Below, piece by piece: positions 43,359 to 51,944 of a stretch of 64,000 nucleotides of DNA. Source of the stretch: Streptomyces sp. CB09001 (lineage in GTDB: Bacteria; Actinomycetota; Actinomycetes; Streptomycetales; Streptomycetaceae). The notes under the pieces are model-generated. The model made no database searches. It was not told the DNA's origin and saw nothing but the letters and a program-made list of their open reading frames with translations. Numbering within the stretch: the stretch's first letter is position 1; each line of letters opens with the position of its first letter. Made by a program: the position numbers and the translations under genes. The DNA lies in contig NZ_CP026730.1 of assembly GCF_003369795.1 (NCBI RefSeq), positions 6,129,001 through 6,193,000 on the forward strand, read 5' to 3'.

Positions 43359-44330
43359 TCACGGCCGCTCCCGGCCGCGCCGTCGGCCGGTCGGCAGGGA
43401 CACGGGGGCCGCGCCGGGGACGACGGTGTTGGTCAGGGTGCCGATGCCCTCCACGATCAGGGCGACGGTGTCACCGGGCTTCAGCGGCGGCGGGTCCTGC
43501 CGCCCGCGCAGGCCCCACAGTTCGGCCAGGCATCCGCCGTTGCCGCAGGTCCCCGAGGCGAGGACGTCGCCCGGGACGACGCGGGTGCCGCGGGCCGCGT
43601 AGGCGGTCATCTCCTCGAAGGTCCAGCTCATGTTGGACAGCAGGTCCTCGCCGACCTTCTCGCCGTTGACCTCGGCGGTCAGGGCCAGGCGCAGGAAGCC
43701 GTCGGTGTCCCGGTACGGCTCCAGCTCGTCGGCGGTGACGAGGTACGGGCCGAGGGTGGTGGCGGTGTCCTTGCCCTTGCAGGGGCCGAGGCCGACCTTC
43801 ATCTCGGCGCCCTGGAGGTCGCGGGCGGACCAGTCGTTGAACACGGTGTAGCCGACGATGTGGTCCCGGGCCTGCTCGGCGGTGAGGTCACGGCCCTCCC
43901 GCCCGATCACCGCGCCGACCTCCAACTCGAAGTCCAGTACGGCCGAACCGGGCGGTACCGGGATGTCTTCCTGGTGGCCGTAGATCGCGTGCGGGTTGGT
44001 GAAGTAGAAGGTCGGGGCCTCGTACCACTGCTCGGGGACCCCGGCGACGCCGTCGACCGAGCGGCGTACGCCCTCGACGTGCTCCTCGAAGGTGACGAAG
44101 TCCCGTACCGACGCGGGCCGCAGCGGGGGCAGCAGCCGCACCCGGGAGACATGCGGGCCGGGCGGGACGTCGAGGGCGGTCCGGCCGGCGGCGAGCAGTC
44201 CGGGCAGTCCGTCGGCCCGCGCGAGCAGGTCGGTGAGCGAGGTGACGCCGGGCAGCGGGTAGAGGGTGCCGTCGTCCTCCACGACGGCCACACCGTGGCG
44301 GTGGCGGCGTTCGTAGGCGGCGAAACGCAT
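43359..44330 (-). CDS. Fumarylacetoacetate hydrolase family protein (1)
   Basis: The 323-residue protein has the FAH fold: 'RDFVTFEEHVEGV', the metal ligands in 'LDFELEVGAVIGREG', 'GYTVFNDWSARDLQ' and 'GDVLASGTCGNGGC'. FAH proteins hydrolyse, isomerise or decarboxylate ring-cleavage products. It is the last gene of the six-gene aromatic operon and has AGGAG before its ATG. Within the operon it could act on the product of the extradiol dioxygenase. Exact reaction unknown. Confidence 0.88.
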   Translation of the reverse strand: MRFAAYERRHRHGVAVVEDDGTLYPLPGVTSLTDLLARADGLPGLLAAGRTALDVPPGPHVSRVRLLPPLRPASVRDFVTFEEHVEGVRRSVDGVAGVPEQWYEAPTFYFTNPHAIYGHQEDIPVPPGSAVLDFELEVGAVIGREGRDLTAEQARDHIVGYTVFNDWSARDLQGAEMKVGLGPCKGKDTATTLGPYLVTADELEPYRDTDGFLRLALTAEVNGEKVGEDLLSNMSWTFEEMTAYAARGTRVVPGDVLASGTCGNGGCLAELWGLRGRQDPPPLKPGDTVALIVEGIGTLTNTVVPGAAPVSLPTGRRRGRERP

Positions 44331-44384
44331 GGTGCGGCTCCTGAGGAGGGTGGTCGGTCGCCGGTGGGCGGGGAGTGGAGCGGA

Positions 44385-45317
44385 TCAGACCGGCGGTGCG
44401 ACGAACACGCCCCGGTCGGGGTCGTTGAACGACTCCTTGGCGACCAGTTCGTTCATGGGGTTGGCGGTGCCCCACTGGTCGGTGACCTCGGGCCGCGAGA
44501 AGTCGTAGACGTGCGGGTGCCAGGTGTCCTCGTCCAGGTTCTCCAGCTCGGTGGTGTACTCGACGGTGTTGCCGTGCGGGTCGAGGAAGTACGTGAACGT
44601 GTTGTCCCCGGCCATGTGCCGTCCGGGGCCCCAGATCTTCTTGAAGCCCGCCCGCATGACCCGGCCCGACCCGCGCATGTACTCGTCGAGGCCGCGCATC
44701 TCGAAGGAGACGTGGTGCAGGGCGGTGTGCGGGCCCTGCGCGACGGCCATCGAGTGATGCTGGTTGCTGATCCGCATGAAGTGCATGACCTCGCCCATGT
44801 GCGGCGAGCTGAGCGTGTCCGAGAGAGCGAAGCCGAGGTGGCGCTCGTACCACGCGCGGGTGCGGTTCAGATCCGGCGAGTTGAGCACGACGTGGGAGAG
44901 CTTGACCGGGATGGCCTCCTTCTCCTCGATCCTGCGGTGCTGCCTGACCTCGACGTCGGCGGAGACCTCGATGGTGCGGCCGTCGACGTCGAAGAAGCGG
45001 AAGCCGTAGCCGCCGCCGGGGGTGTCGACCTTGCCCGGCCGGGAGACCAACTGCACGCCGCCCGCGAGCAGTCGCTCGGCGAGCGTGTCCACGTCGGCGG
45101 CGGACGCGGCACCGTAGGAGACGAGGTCGAGGCGCTTCTCCTCGGCCTCGCGGAGCCGCACGACGTACTGCTCCGGGGAGCCCTCGGCGGCGAGGAAGGA
45201 GATGCCGGAGTCCTCGGCGACCTTGGTCAGGCCCCAGACGCCGGCGTAGAAGTCGAGCTGCTTGTCGTAGTCGGGCACGGCGAGGTCGACGTGCCGCAGG
45301 TGGGTGAGCAGGCGCAT
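44385..45317 (-). CDS. Extradiol (VOC-fold) ring-cleavage dioxygenase
   Basis: The 310-residue protein has two VOC domains, as in 2,3-dihydroxybiphenyl/catechol 2,3-dioxygenases. The iron ligands of the C-terminal domain are visible as His in 'VKLSHVVLNSPD', His in 'HTALHHVSFEM' and Glu in 'GNTVEYTTELE'. It should open a catecholic ring next to the hydroxyl pair. The ATG at 45317 lies 5 bp downstream of the amidohydrolase stop. The natural substrate is unknown. Confidence 0.9.
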   Translation of the reverse strand: MRLLTHLRHVDLAVPDYDKQLDFYAGVWGLTKVAEDSGISFLAAEGSPEQYVVRLREAEEKRLDLVSYGAASAADVDTLAERLLAGGVQLVSRPGKVDTPGGGYGFRFFDVDGRTIEVSADVEVRQHRRIEEKEAIPVKLSHVVLNSPDLNRTRAWYERHLGFALSDTLSSPHMGEVMHFMRISNQHHSMAVAQGPHTALHHVSFEMRGLDEYMRGSGRVMRAGFKKIWGPGRHMAGDNTFTYFLDPHGNTVEYTTELENLDEDTWHPHVYDFSRPEVTDQWGTANPMNELVAKESFNDPDRGVFVAPPV

Positions 45318-45322
45318 GGTGG

Positions 45323-46357
45323 TCAGTCCTTCCGGAGGAGGGCGGCGGCGTTGCCGCCCCGGACGGCGTGGAAGTCGGCGTCGGAAAGGCGTGCGGCGCG
45401 CAGGGCGCCGACCGGGTCCTCGGTGCCCATGTCGAAGGGGAAGTCGGAGCCGAGCAGCACCCGGTCCGCGCCGGCCACCCGGACCAGCTCCCGCAGCACG
45501 TGCGGGTCGTGGACGAGGGAGTCGAAGTACAGCCGCTTCAGGTAGCTGCTGGGCGGGTGCGCGCACCCGGCGCCCGCGTCGGAGCGGGCCGACCAGGCGT
45601 GGTCGGAGCGGCCGACGTGGGTGGGCAGGTAGCCGCCGCCGTGCGCCGCGATCAGCTTCAGCCCCGGGTGGCGGTCGAGTACCCCGGAGAAGATCAGGTG
45701 GGAGAGGGCGACGGCGTTCTCGGTGGGCTGGCCGACGGTGTTGGACAGGTACCACTGGTCGAGGCGCTCGTCGAGGGTGCAGCCGAAGGGGTGCAGGAAC
45801 ACGATCGCGCCGGTTTCCCCGGCCCGGGCCCAGAAGGGTTCGTAGGCCGGGTCGGACAGCTCCCGTCCCGGGGCGTGGCTGGAGATCTCGACCCCGGCCA
45901 GGCCCTGCTCCAGGGCGTGGTCCAGGGCGCGGACCGTCTGCGCCGGGTGCTGGAGCGGGGCCAGCCCCAGTCCGCGCAGCCGTTCGGGGGCGGCCGAACA
46001 GTGCGCGGCCGTGGCCTCGTTGGCGAGCCGGTACAGCTTCTCGGCAGTCCCCTCGTCGACCCAGTAGTGGTAGTGCGAGGGCGAGGGGCTGACCAGCTGG
46101 ACGTCCACGCCCTGGGAGTCCATCGCGGCCAGGCGCACGGCCCGGTCGGTCAGCCTCGGGATGCGCTCGCGCACCATGGGGCCGCCGACGGCGAGGGCGG
46201 CGGGACCGTTGCGACGGGCGTCCAGCGCCTTGGCCTCGGCCTGGCCGGGCAGACCCGCGACGAGGGCTTCGACCTCGGGCAGCAGGACGTGGGCGTGCAC
46301 GTCAACGGTGGGCGCGTTCGCCGCGGTCACGGCGGTGGGCGCGTTCCCGGCGGTCAC
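45323..46357 (-). CDS. Amidohydrolase-2 family protein (ACMSD-like decarboxylase)
   Basis: The 344-residue TIM-barrel protein has the metal motif 'VDVHAHVLLPEV', 'IVFLHPFG', 'LIAAHGGGYLPTHVGR' and the final Asp in 'LLGSDFPFDMG'. These match the aminocarboxymuconate-semialdehyde decarboxylase group, whose members often remove a carboxylate from a ring-cleavage product or aromatic acid. The GTG at 46357 overlaps the monooxygenase stop. A second in-frame GTG at 46330 is equally possible because the first 27 bp are duplicated. Confidence 0.85.
   Translation of the reverse strand: MTAGNAPTAVTAANAPTVDVHAHVLLPEVEALVAGLPGQAEAKALDARRNGPAALAVGGPMVRERIPRLTDRAVRLAAMDSQGVDVQLVSPSPSHYHYWVDEGTAEKLYRLANEATAAHCSAAPERLRGLGLAPLQHPAQTVRALDHALEQGLAGVEISSHAPGRELSDPAYEPFWARAGETGAIVFLHPFGCTLDERLDQWYLSNTVGQPTENAVALSHLIFSGVLDRHPGLKLIAAHGGGYLPTHVGRSDHAWSARSDAGAGCAHPPSSYLKRLYFDSLVHDPHVLRELVRVAGADRVLLGSDFPFDMGTEDPVGALRAARLSDADFHAVRGGNAAALLRKD
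46304..46357. repeat. 27-bp imperfect tandem duplication at the amidohydrolase start
   Basis: On the minus strand GTGACCGCCGGGAACGCG and the nine following bases (46357-46331) are repeated at 46330-46304 with four differences. Both copies begin with GTG, so the gene has two candidate starts nine codons apart ('VTAGNAPTA' and 'VTAANAPTV'). Confidence 0.75.
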
Positions 46358-47484
46358 GGCAGTTCCCTGAGCAGGGTCATGGTGCGGGCCATCAGGCCGG
46401 GCAGGTCCGCGTCGCGCACCCCGTCGAGCTGCCACCGACCGATCTGGACGGAAGCCTCCACGACCGGCCGGACCCGCGCGATCCGCCGCTCGTAGTACGC
46501 CTGGAACAGGGCCTCGTCCCACACCTCGGACCCGGTCAGCAGCTGCGCCAGTACCCAGGCGTCCTCGAGGGACAGCGCGGCGCCCTGGGCGAGGGTGGGC
46601 GGACAGCAGTGCGCGGCGTCACCGACGAGGACGACCCGGCCGCGGTGCCAGGAGCCCTCGACCAGCAGCCGGTCGAACCAGGTGTAGTTGACCTTCGCCG
46701 GGTCGGTGATGTGCTCGGTGATCTCCGGCCAGAAGCCGCCGTAGTGCCGGGCCAGGCCGCGCATCTCGTCCGCGTACGACGCGGGCGGTATCCCGGCGCG
46801 GTCGCGGTTGGCCTCGACGACGTACGCGTACAGGGTGGTCTCGCCGGTCGGGCAGTAGCCGGCGATGTAGGCCGGGCCGCCGTAGGCGAGGTCCGTGCGG
46901 GTCACGCCGTCGGGGCGCGGTGCGGCTGTGCGCCAGATGGCCATGCCGGTCGGCTCGGGCCTGTCCGTGATGCCGATCGCGGCCCGGGTGGCGGAACCGA
47001 GGCCGTCGGCGGCGACCACCAGGTCGTAGCGTGCCTCGGTCCCGTCGCTGAGGCGTACGGAGACACCGTCCGCGTCCTGGTCCAGGATCTCGGCCGTGGT
47101 GCCCAGCCGGACCGACGCGCCGCTCGCCCGCACCGCCTCGATGAGGATCTGCTGGAGCCGCGGCCGTTGCATGCCGACCGTGGCGGGCAGGTCGTCGCCG
47201 CCGGTGCGCAGGTCGTCCTGGACGTGCAGGACGGTGCCGTCGGGGGCGGCGATGCCGACCGAGCCGAAGCCGAATCCGGACGCCTGCACCTGGTCCCACA
47301 CACCGAGTTCGCGCAGGACGCGCAGGGCGTTGCCCTGGAGGGTGATGCCGGAGCCGGCGGTGGCGTTCCAGTCGTCCTTGGCCTCGACCAGATCCACGGC
47401 GACACCGGAGCGGCGCAGCAGGATCGACACCGCGTTGCCGGCCGCGCCGCCGCCGACGACGAGGACCGTGCGGGGCTGGGTCAT
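46354..47484 (-). CDS. FAD-dependent aromatic monooxygenase
   Basis: The 376-residue protein is a group-A flavin hydroxylase with GGGAAG in 'VLVVGGGAAGNAVSILLRRS', the DG motif 'VVAADGLGSATR' and the GD motif 'VVLVGDAAHCCPPTLAQGA'. It would hydroxylate an aromatic acid, using NAD(P)H, to make the catechol for the extradiol enzyme. CGAAGGAGTTCTTC precedes the ATG at 47484. It overlaps the amidohydrolase gene by 4 bp. Confidence 0.9.
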   Translation of the reverse strand: MTQPRTVLVVGGGAAGNAVSILLRRSGVAVDLVEAKDDWNATAGSGITLQGNALRVLRELGVWDQVQASGFGFGSVGIAAPDGTVLHVQDDLRTGGDDLPATVGMQRPRLQQILIEAVRASGASVRLGTTAEILDQDADGVSVRLSDGTEARYDLVVAADGLGSATRAAIGITDRPEPTGMAIWRTAAPRPDGVTRTDLAYGGPAYIAGYCPTGETTLYAYVVEANRDRAGIPPASYADEMRGLARHYGGFWPEITEHITDPAKVNYTWFDRLLVEGSWHRGRVVLVGDAAHCCPPTLAQGAALSLEDAWVLAQLLTGSEVWDEALFQAYYERRIARVRPVVEASVQIGRWQLDGVRDADLPGLMARTMTLLRELP

Positions 47485-47507
47485 GAAGAACTCCTTCGTT
47501 CCTCGGT

Positions 47508-48470
47508 CTACTTGACCGCGATGGGGTTGACGGGCGAACCCACGGCGCCGGTGATGGGCAGGGGCGCGGCGGTGAGCCAGAAGGCGTACTCGCCGTCGTC
47601 CGCGCAGTCCTCGGCGAGGGCGTCCAGGTCCCACATCTCGCCGATCAAGAGGCCGATGTGCGGGATGGCGACCTGGTGCAGCGGCTGGAAGGCGTGCTCG
47701 AACTCGTTGGGGCGGACCTCGAAGCCCCAGGTGTCGGTGGCGATCGCGGCGATCTCGGTGCCGTGCAGCCAGCCGGCCGTGGTGAACGACAGGCCGGGGG
47801 CGGGTCCGCCCGCGTAGTCGCCCCAGCCGTCGCGGCGCACCCGGGCGAGCCGGCCGGTGCGGACGAGGACGATGTCGCCGCGGCCCACCCGGACACCGTG
47901 CGCCTCGGCGGTAGCGGTCAGGTGCTTCCGAGTGATCGCGAACCCGTCCGGCAGCTCACCGTCCTCGCCGACGACCCGGCCGACGTCCAGGAGCACCCCG
48001 CGTCCGGCGACGTGCGGCGCCATGTGCTCGATGCCGGTGACCAGGTCGCCGTCGGAGGTGACGACCCGCTCCGCCGGGCGCCCGTTCCACGCCTTGCCGT
48101 GGTCGAAGATGTGGCCGAGCCCGTCCCACTGCGTGGAGCACTGCAACGGCATCGCGATCACGTCGTCGGCGCCGCCGATGCCGTGCGGGAAGCCCTGGTT
48201 GCCGAGGGCGGCGTCGGTGCCGGTGTCCAGCATGGTGTGCACCGGGTTGGTGCGCCGCCGCCAGCCCTTCTGCGGGCCGTTCATGTCGAAGCGCTGGGAG
48301 AGGGAGAAGCTGACACCCCGCCGGACCAGTGCGGCGCCCTCGCGGCGCTTGGCCTCGTCGAGGAAGTTCAGCGTGCCCAGCACGTCGTCCTCGCCCCAGC
48401 GGTTCCAGTTGGAGTACGCCTTCGCGGCCCGGGCGATCGAGCCCTCGGGGTCGGTGCGGTCCGGCGTCAT
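47508..48470 (-). CDS. Cyclase family protein (kynurenine formamidase-like fold)
   Basis: This 320-residue protein of the cyclase/KynB superfamily has the metal-binding segment 'QWDGLGHIFDHGKAWNG', a variant of the usual HxGTHxD motif, and 'RVGRGDIVLVRTGRLA'. The family contains metal-dependent hydrolases acting on amides or lactones. Its start overlaps the upstream FAH gene by ATGA, so it is co-translated with the aromatic operon. Its role may be hydrolysis of an amide or lactone substrate before hydroxylation. Confidence 0.85.
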   Translation of the reverse strand: MTPDRTDPEGSIARAAKAYSNWNRWGEDDVLGTLNFLDEAKRREGAALVRRGVSFSLSQRFDMNGPQKGWRRRTNPVHTMLDTGTDAALGNQGFPHGIGGADDVIAMPLQCSTQWDGLGHIFDHGKAWNGRPAERVVTSDGDLVTGIEHMAPHVAGRGVLLDVGRVVGEDGELPDGFAITRKHLTATAEAHGVRVGRGDIVLVRTGRLARVRRDGWGDYAGGPAPGLSFTTAGWLHGTEIAAIATDTWGFEVRPNEFEHAFQPLHQVAIPHIGLLIGEMWDLDALAEDCADDGEYAFWLTAAPLPITGAVGSPVNPIAVK

Positions 48471-49468
48471 CGGGCCGCCTCCGCCACACAGCGGGTGCGC
48501 TGGGCACCGAGCCCGGTGATCGAGGCGTCCATGACGTCGCCGTCACGCAGCAGCCGGCCCCAGTGCATGCCGTTGCCGGCGGGGGAGCCGCTGAGCACCA
48601 GATCGCCGGGCAGCAGCCGGGCGGTCTGTGACGCGTAGGACACCATCCGGGCCACGTCGAAGATCATGTCCCTGGTCGATTCGTCCTGCATGGTCTCGCC
48701 GTTGAGCTTGAGCGTCAGACGCAGGTCGCCCGTGTCCCCGACCGAGGCGGCGGGCACGATCCAGGGGCCGAGCGGCGTGAAGCCCGGGGCGTTCTTGCTG
48801 CGCAGCCAGTCGGTGCCGATCTGCGGCATGTCCCGGCGGAAGACGGTGGCGCGGTCGGTCAGATCGTTGGCGATGGTGTAGCCCGCCACGTGGTCCAAGG
48901 CCTCCTCGACGGACACCCGGTGGGCCGGGCGCCCGATCACCGCGGCAAGTTCCAGCTCCCAGTCGGGCTTCTCGGCCCAGGACGGCAGCACGACGTCGTC
49001 GTACGGGCCGGTGATCGCGCTCGGCAGACCGATGAAGACGTACGGCAGATCCTCGGCGGCCCGCCGGTCCATGATCTCGGCGGCCTCCGCGCGCCGCTCC
49101 TCCTCCGGCCGGTCGTCGCCCGGGGCCCGGTGCGCGACGTGCAGATCGATGACGTGCTGCCGGTAGTTGGCCCCCGACTGGAACACCTGGCGCGGCTCGA
49201 CCGGCGCGTGCACGCGGAACTCCGCCAGTGGCCTGCGCGCGGCGGCGTCGTCGACGGCCAGTGCGGCCAGCCGCGGCGCCACCGCGTCCCAGTCGTCGAG
49301 GAGCCCGCGCATGCTCAGGCCGGTGTCCGCGAGGGCGGACCGCAGGTCCATCACCTGGGCGTCGGGAGTGACGAGAGCGGGGAAGACGGAGCCCTCGGGA
49401 GCGGAAAGGGTGGCCAGGGCGAAGGGTCCGGCGAAGAGGGCGGACGCGGCTTCGGGTTTCACGGACAT
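48467..49468 (-). CDS. Fumarylacetoacetate hydrolase family protein (2)
   Basis: This 333-residue FAH-type protein has 'FQSGANYRQHVIDLH', the acidic metal ligands in 'KPDWELELAAVIGRPAH', 'GYTIANDLTDR' and 'GDLVLSGSPAGNGMHWG'. It is the first gene of the six-gene operon and only distantly similar to the FAH gene at the operon end, so the two probably catalyse different steps. AGGAGG lies directly upstream of the ATG. The operon promoter is shared with the divergent LysR gene. Confidence 0.88.
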   Translation of the reverse strand: MSVKPEAASALFAGPFALATLSAPEGSVFPALVTPDAQVMDLRSALADTGLSMRGLLDDWDAVAPRLAALAVDDAAARRPLAEFRVHAPVEPRQVFQSGANYRQHVIDLHVAHRAPGDDRPEEERRAEAAEIMDRRAAEDLPYVFIGLPSAITGPYDDVVLPSWAEKPDWELELAAVIGRPAHRVSVEEALDHVAGYTIANDLTDRATVFRRDMPQIGTDWLRSKNAPGFTPLGPWIVPAASVGDTGDLRLTLKLNGETMQDESTRDMIFDVARMVSYASQTARLLPGDLVLSGSPAGNGMHWGRLLRDGDVMDASITGLGAQRTRCVAEAAR

Positions 49469-49530
49469 GTCCTCCTGATTGCGATGGCACTAATCTGGAC
49501 CACCACTCATGATCAGGGAAATCGATTCCG

Positions 49531-49547
49531 TGGATGACGGCCATCCA
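49531..49547. promoter_or_regulatory. Candidate LysR box of the aromatic operon
   Basis: TGGATG-ACGGC-CATCCA is a perfect 6-bp dyad with a 5-base spacer and contains a T-N11-A arrangement, as expected for LysR proteins. It lies in the 126-bp divergent promoter. Confidence 0.6.
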
Positions 49548-49594
49548 TTCGACAAATTCCCGCAGGTCGTAACCGGACAGCTAGGGACATCGCC

Positions 49595-50512
49595 GTGAAT
49601 CTCAGTCGCCTGGACCTCAACCTTGTCGTTGCCCTGCGCGCCCTGCTGGAAGAGCGCAACGTGACCCGCGCCGGGCAGCGGGTCGGCCTCAGCCAGCCGG
49701 CGATGAGCGCGGCGCTCTCCCGCCTGCGCCGGCACTTCGACGACGACCTGCTGGCCAGGGTCGGCGGCCACTACGAACTCACCGCGCTCGGACAGGTCCT
49801 CCTCGACCGCGTGGCCACCGCCTACGACCTGCTGGAACGCCTGTTCGCCAGCCAGCCGGACTTCGACCCGGCCAAGGAGAGCCGTGAGTTCAAACTCGTG
49901 GCCTCCGACTACGCGGTCGCCGTCTTCGGCGCCGAACTCGCCCGCGTCGTGCATCAGGAGGCTCCGGGCATCCGGCTGCGCTTCGCCCAGACGCCCACCA
50001 CCGTGGTGGACGCCACGGACGCCCTGCTGAGCACCACCGACGGCCTGCTCATGCCGCACGGAGTCATCAGCGACTTCCCGGCCACCGACCTCTACCAGGA
50101 CCGTTGGGTCTTCCTCGTCGCCGACGACCACCCGAGCATCGACGGCCGGCCGACCCGGGAAGACCTGGCCCGGCTGCCCTGGGTCACCTACCAGCGCACC
50201 TACGACGCCCCGGCCGTCCGCCAGCTCGGCATGCTGGGCATCGAGCCCCGCGTCGAGGTCTCCGTCGACAGCTTCCAGATCATGCCGCTGCTGGTGGCCG
50301 GCACCCGCCGCATCGCCCTCATCCAGGCCCGCCTCGCCCGGCTCCTCGCCCCGCTCGCCCCCGTACGCGTGGTGGAGCCGCCGTACGAGGCCGTGCCGTT
50401 GCGGGAGGCGATGTGGTGGCACCCCGTGCACACGCACGACGCGGCGCACATCTGGCTGCGCGAGACCGCCGCCCGGGTCGGCGAGCGGATGGCCGAGGAG
50501 CCCGGGGGATGA
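49595..50512 (+). CDS. LysR-family regulator of the aromatic operon
   Basis: The 305-residue protein has a NodD/SyrM-like LysR start ('MNLSRLDLNLVVALRALLEE', then 'GQRVGLSQPAMSAALSRLRR') and an effector-binding domain. It is divergent from the first FAH gene, with a T-N11-A dyad between them, so it most likely activates the operon when the aromatic substrate or an intermediate is present. The start is the GTG at 49595. Confidence 0.92.
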   Translation: MNLSRLDLNLVVALRALLEERNVTRAGQRVGLSQPAMSAALSRLRRHFDDDLLARVGGHYELTALGQVLLDRVATAYDLLERLFASQPDFDPAKESREFKLVASDYAVAVFGAELARVVHQEAPGIRLRFAQTPTTVVDATDALLSTTDGLLMPHGVISDFPATDLYQDRWVFLVADDHPSIDGRPTREDLARLPWVTYQRTYDAPAVRQLGMLGIEPRVEVSVDSFQIMPLLVAGTRRIALIQARLARLLAPLAPVRVVEPPYEAVPLREAMWWHPVHTHDAAHIWLRETAARVGERMAEEPGG

Positions 50513-50762
50513 GAGAGGCCCGCCGGTGAAGCGCCGTCGTCGACGGCGGTGCGCGTCCTCGTGCCCATGGAACCGCTCGCGATCGGTGAGGTCGGGATCT
50601 CGCAGCGGATCTTTTTCCGCCGGGCTTCATCGAGCGCCGCATCGGCACGCCGATGGCTGTGCTCAGTGGATGCCGCCGGCCGGAGGCGGCTACGGGCACA
50701 AGTCCGAGTACTTCCCTGCCTTCGCCAGGCACCGCGTCCGGCCCAGACTCTCCGCAGATCGG

Positions 50763-51599
50763 TTACTGGGGGAGTGTGGCGGCGGCCTCGGGCCGGCCGT
50801 CGCGCCGACGACGGGGCACCACATGTCCGCGCCGGTGGGCCAGCCACATGAACACGATCGTCAACAGCACGCCCCACACCACCGAGTACACGCTGCCCTC
50901 CGGGCCGAAGTCGCCCCCGGTGATCAGCTGCGAGCCGGAGATCTGGAAGTCCAGCAGCCCCTGCTGGGTGTCGGTGCCCGATATCCCGGTGCTGAAGATG
51001 CCGGACTCGGCGAAGTTCCAGCCGAAGTGCAGCCCGATCGGCAGCCACAGCTTGCGCGTCGCCACGTACGCGGCGGCGAGCATGCCGCCGGCCTCGATGG
51101 CGATGGCGATGGCACCCCACAGAGTGGCGTCCGGGTTGACCAGGTGCAACAGACCGAACAGCAGGCCGGTCAGCGCCAGCGCGATCCAGCTGCCGGCACG
51201 TTCTTCGACGAGCCGGAACAGGATCCCGCGGAACAACAGTTCCTCCGACACGGCGGCAGCGGTCATCACGCCGAACAGTGCTACCGCGCCCGTCACCGAG
51301 CCCAGGCCGTCGAGCTTGTACTCCGCGGCGGAGGCGATGTTCACGATCACGGCTCCGAACATCGCGAGGCCGATCAGTACCCCCCGCGTCCCCTCTCCCA
51401 CGGCACCCTTCCGGGCCAACTCCGTGACCGGCCGCCGCTCGGTCCGCCCCACCACCCACCGGTAAACCAGCACGCCGAGCACGGCTGTCAGGGCGCCGAG
51501 GCCAAGGCTGAGCCACGGATTCCCCTGCGCCGCCGCGATGGTCTGGTTACCGATCAGGGCGATGCCCAAGACGGCCACGAGCTGCCAGACGATTCTCAT
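50763..51599 (-). CDS. CPBP-family intramembrane metalloprotease
   Basis: The 278-residue membrane protein has about eight hydrophobic segments and the three CPBP/Abi motifs: 'SEELLFRGILFR' (EExxxR), 'FGLLHLVNP' and 'GLHFGWNFAES' (HxxxN). These residues form the active site of the Rce1-like protease fold. The substrate is unknown. The 250 bp between the LysR gene and this gene contain no recognisable gene. Confidence 0.9.
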   Translation of the reverse strand: MRIVWQLVAVLGIALIGNQTIAAAQGNPWLSLGLGALTAVLGVLVYRWVVGRTERRPVTELARKGAVGEGTRGVLIGLAMFGAVIVNIASAAEYKLDGLGSVTGAVALFGVMTAAAVSEELLFRGILFRLVEERAGSWIALALTGLLFGLLHLVNPDATLWGAIAIAIEAGGMLAAAYVATRKLWLPIGLHFGWNFAESGIFSTGISGTDTQQGLLDFQISGSQLITGGDFGPEGSVYSVVWGVLLTIVFMWLAHRRGHVVPRRRRDGRPEAAATLPQ

Positions 51600-51906
51600 G
51601 AGACTCCTTCACTGGATCCGCCGCAGGAGCGCCGCGGCTGTGCCGACGTTAGGGATCCAGCCGCGCGTAATCGTCACCCCTGGGGGGACAGCTGCACGTA
51701 GCTCGCACGGGGGACACGGCCCTTTCAGGCCGGCTCTGGACGGCCTGCCGGCAGTCGCCCGGCGGGTGGGGTGGCCGGCGATCCATACTGCTCGGCACCG
51801 CGCTCCCACCCGCCGACCTGTCGCAACGGGTGCACGGGAGCTGGGTCCGGATCAAGGCCCGTTCAGGGGAGGGCGAGCCGCTTCAGCTCCCCCGCGTCCC
51901 CTCGGT
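51600..51906. other. Intergenic region, no gene seen
   Basis: About 310 bp between the CPBP start codon and the duplicated end of the TetR gene. It should include the CPBP promoter. Reading frames here have no start signal and no recognisable motif. Confidence 0.5.
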
Positions 51907-51944
51907 CTTCGCGGTCACCCGAACTTCGCGGTCACCCGAACTTC
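51907..51944. repeat. 17-bp tandem duplication at the 3' end of the TetR gene
   Basis: CTTCGCGGTCACCCGAA occurs at 51907-51923 and 51924-51940, followed by CTTC. The TetR stop codon (51932-51934) lies inside the second copy, so the duplication extended the sequence beyond the gene without changing the protein. Confidence 0.8.

Noticed and set aside
43114..43602. Plus-strand gene for a small membrane protein at the end of the aromatic operon
   Set aside because: Only one short hydrophobic stretch is present, the frame continues into the antisense of the FAH gene, and there is no ribosome binding site.
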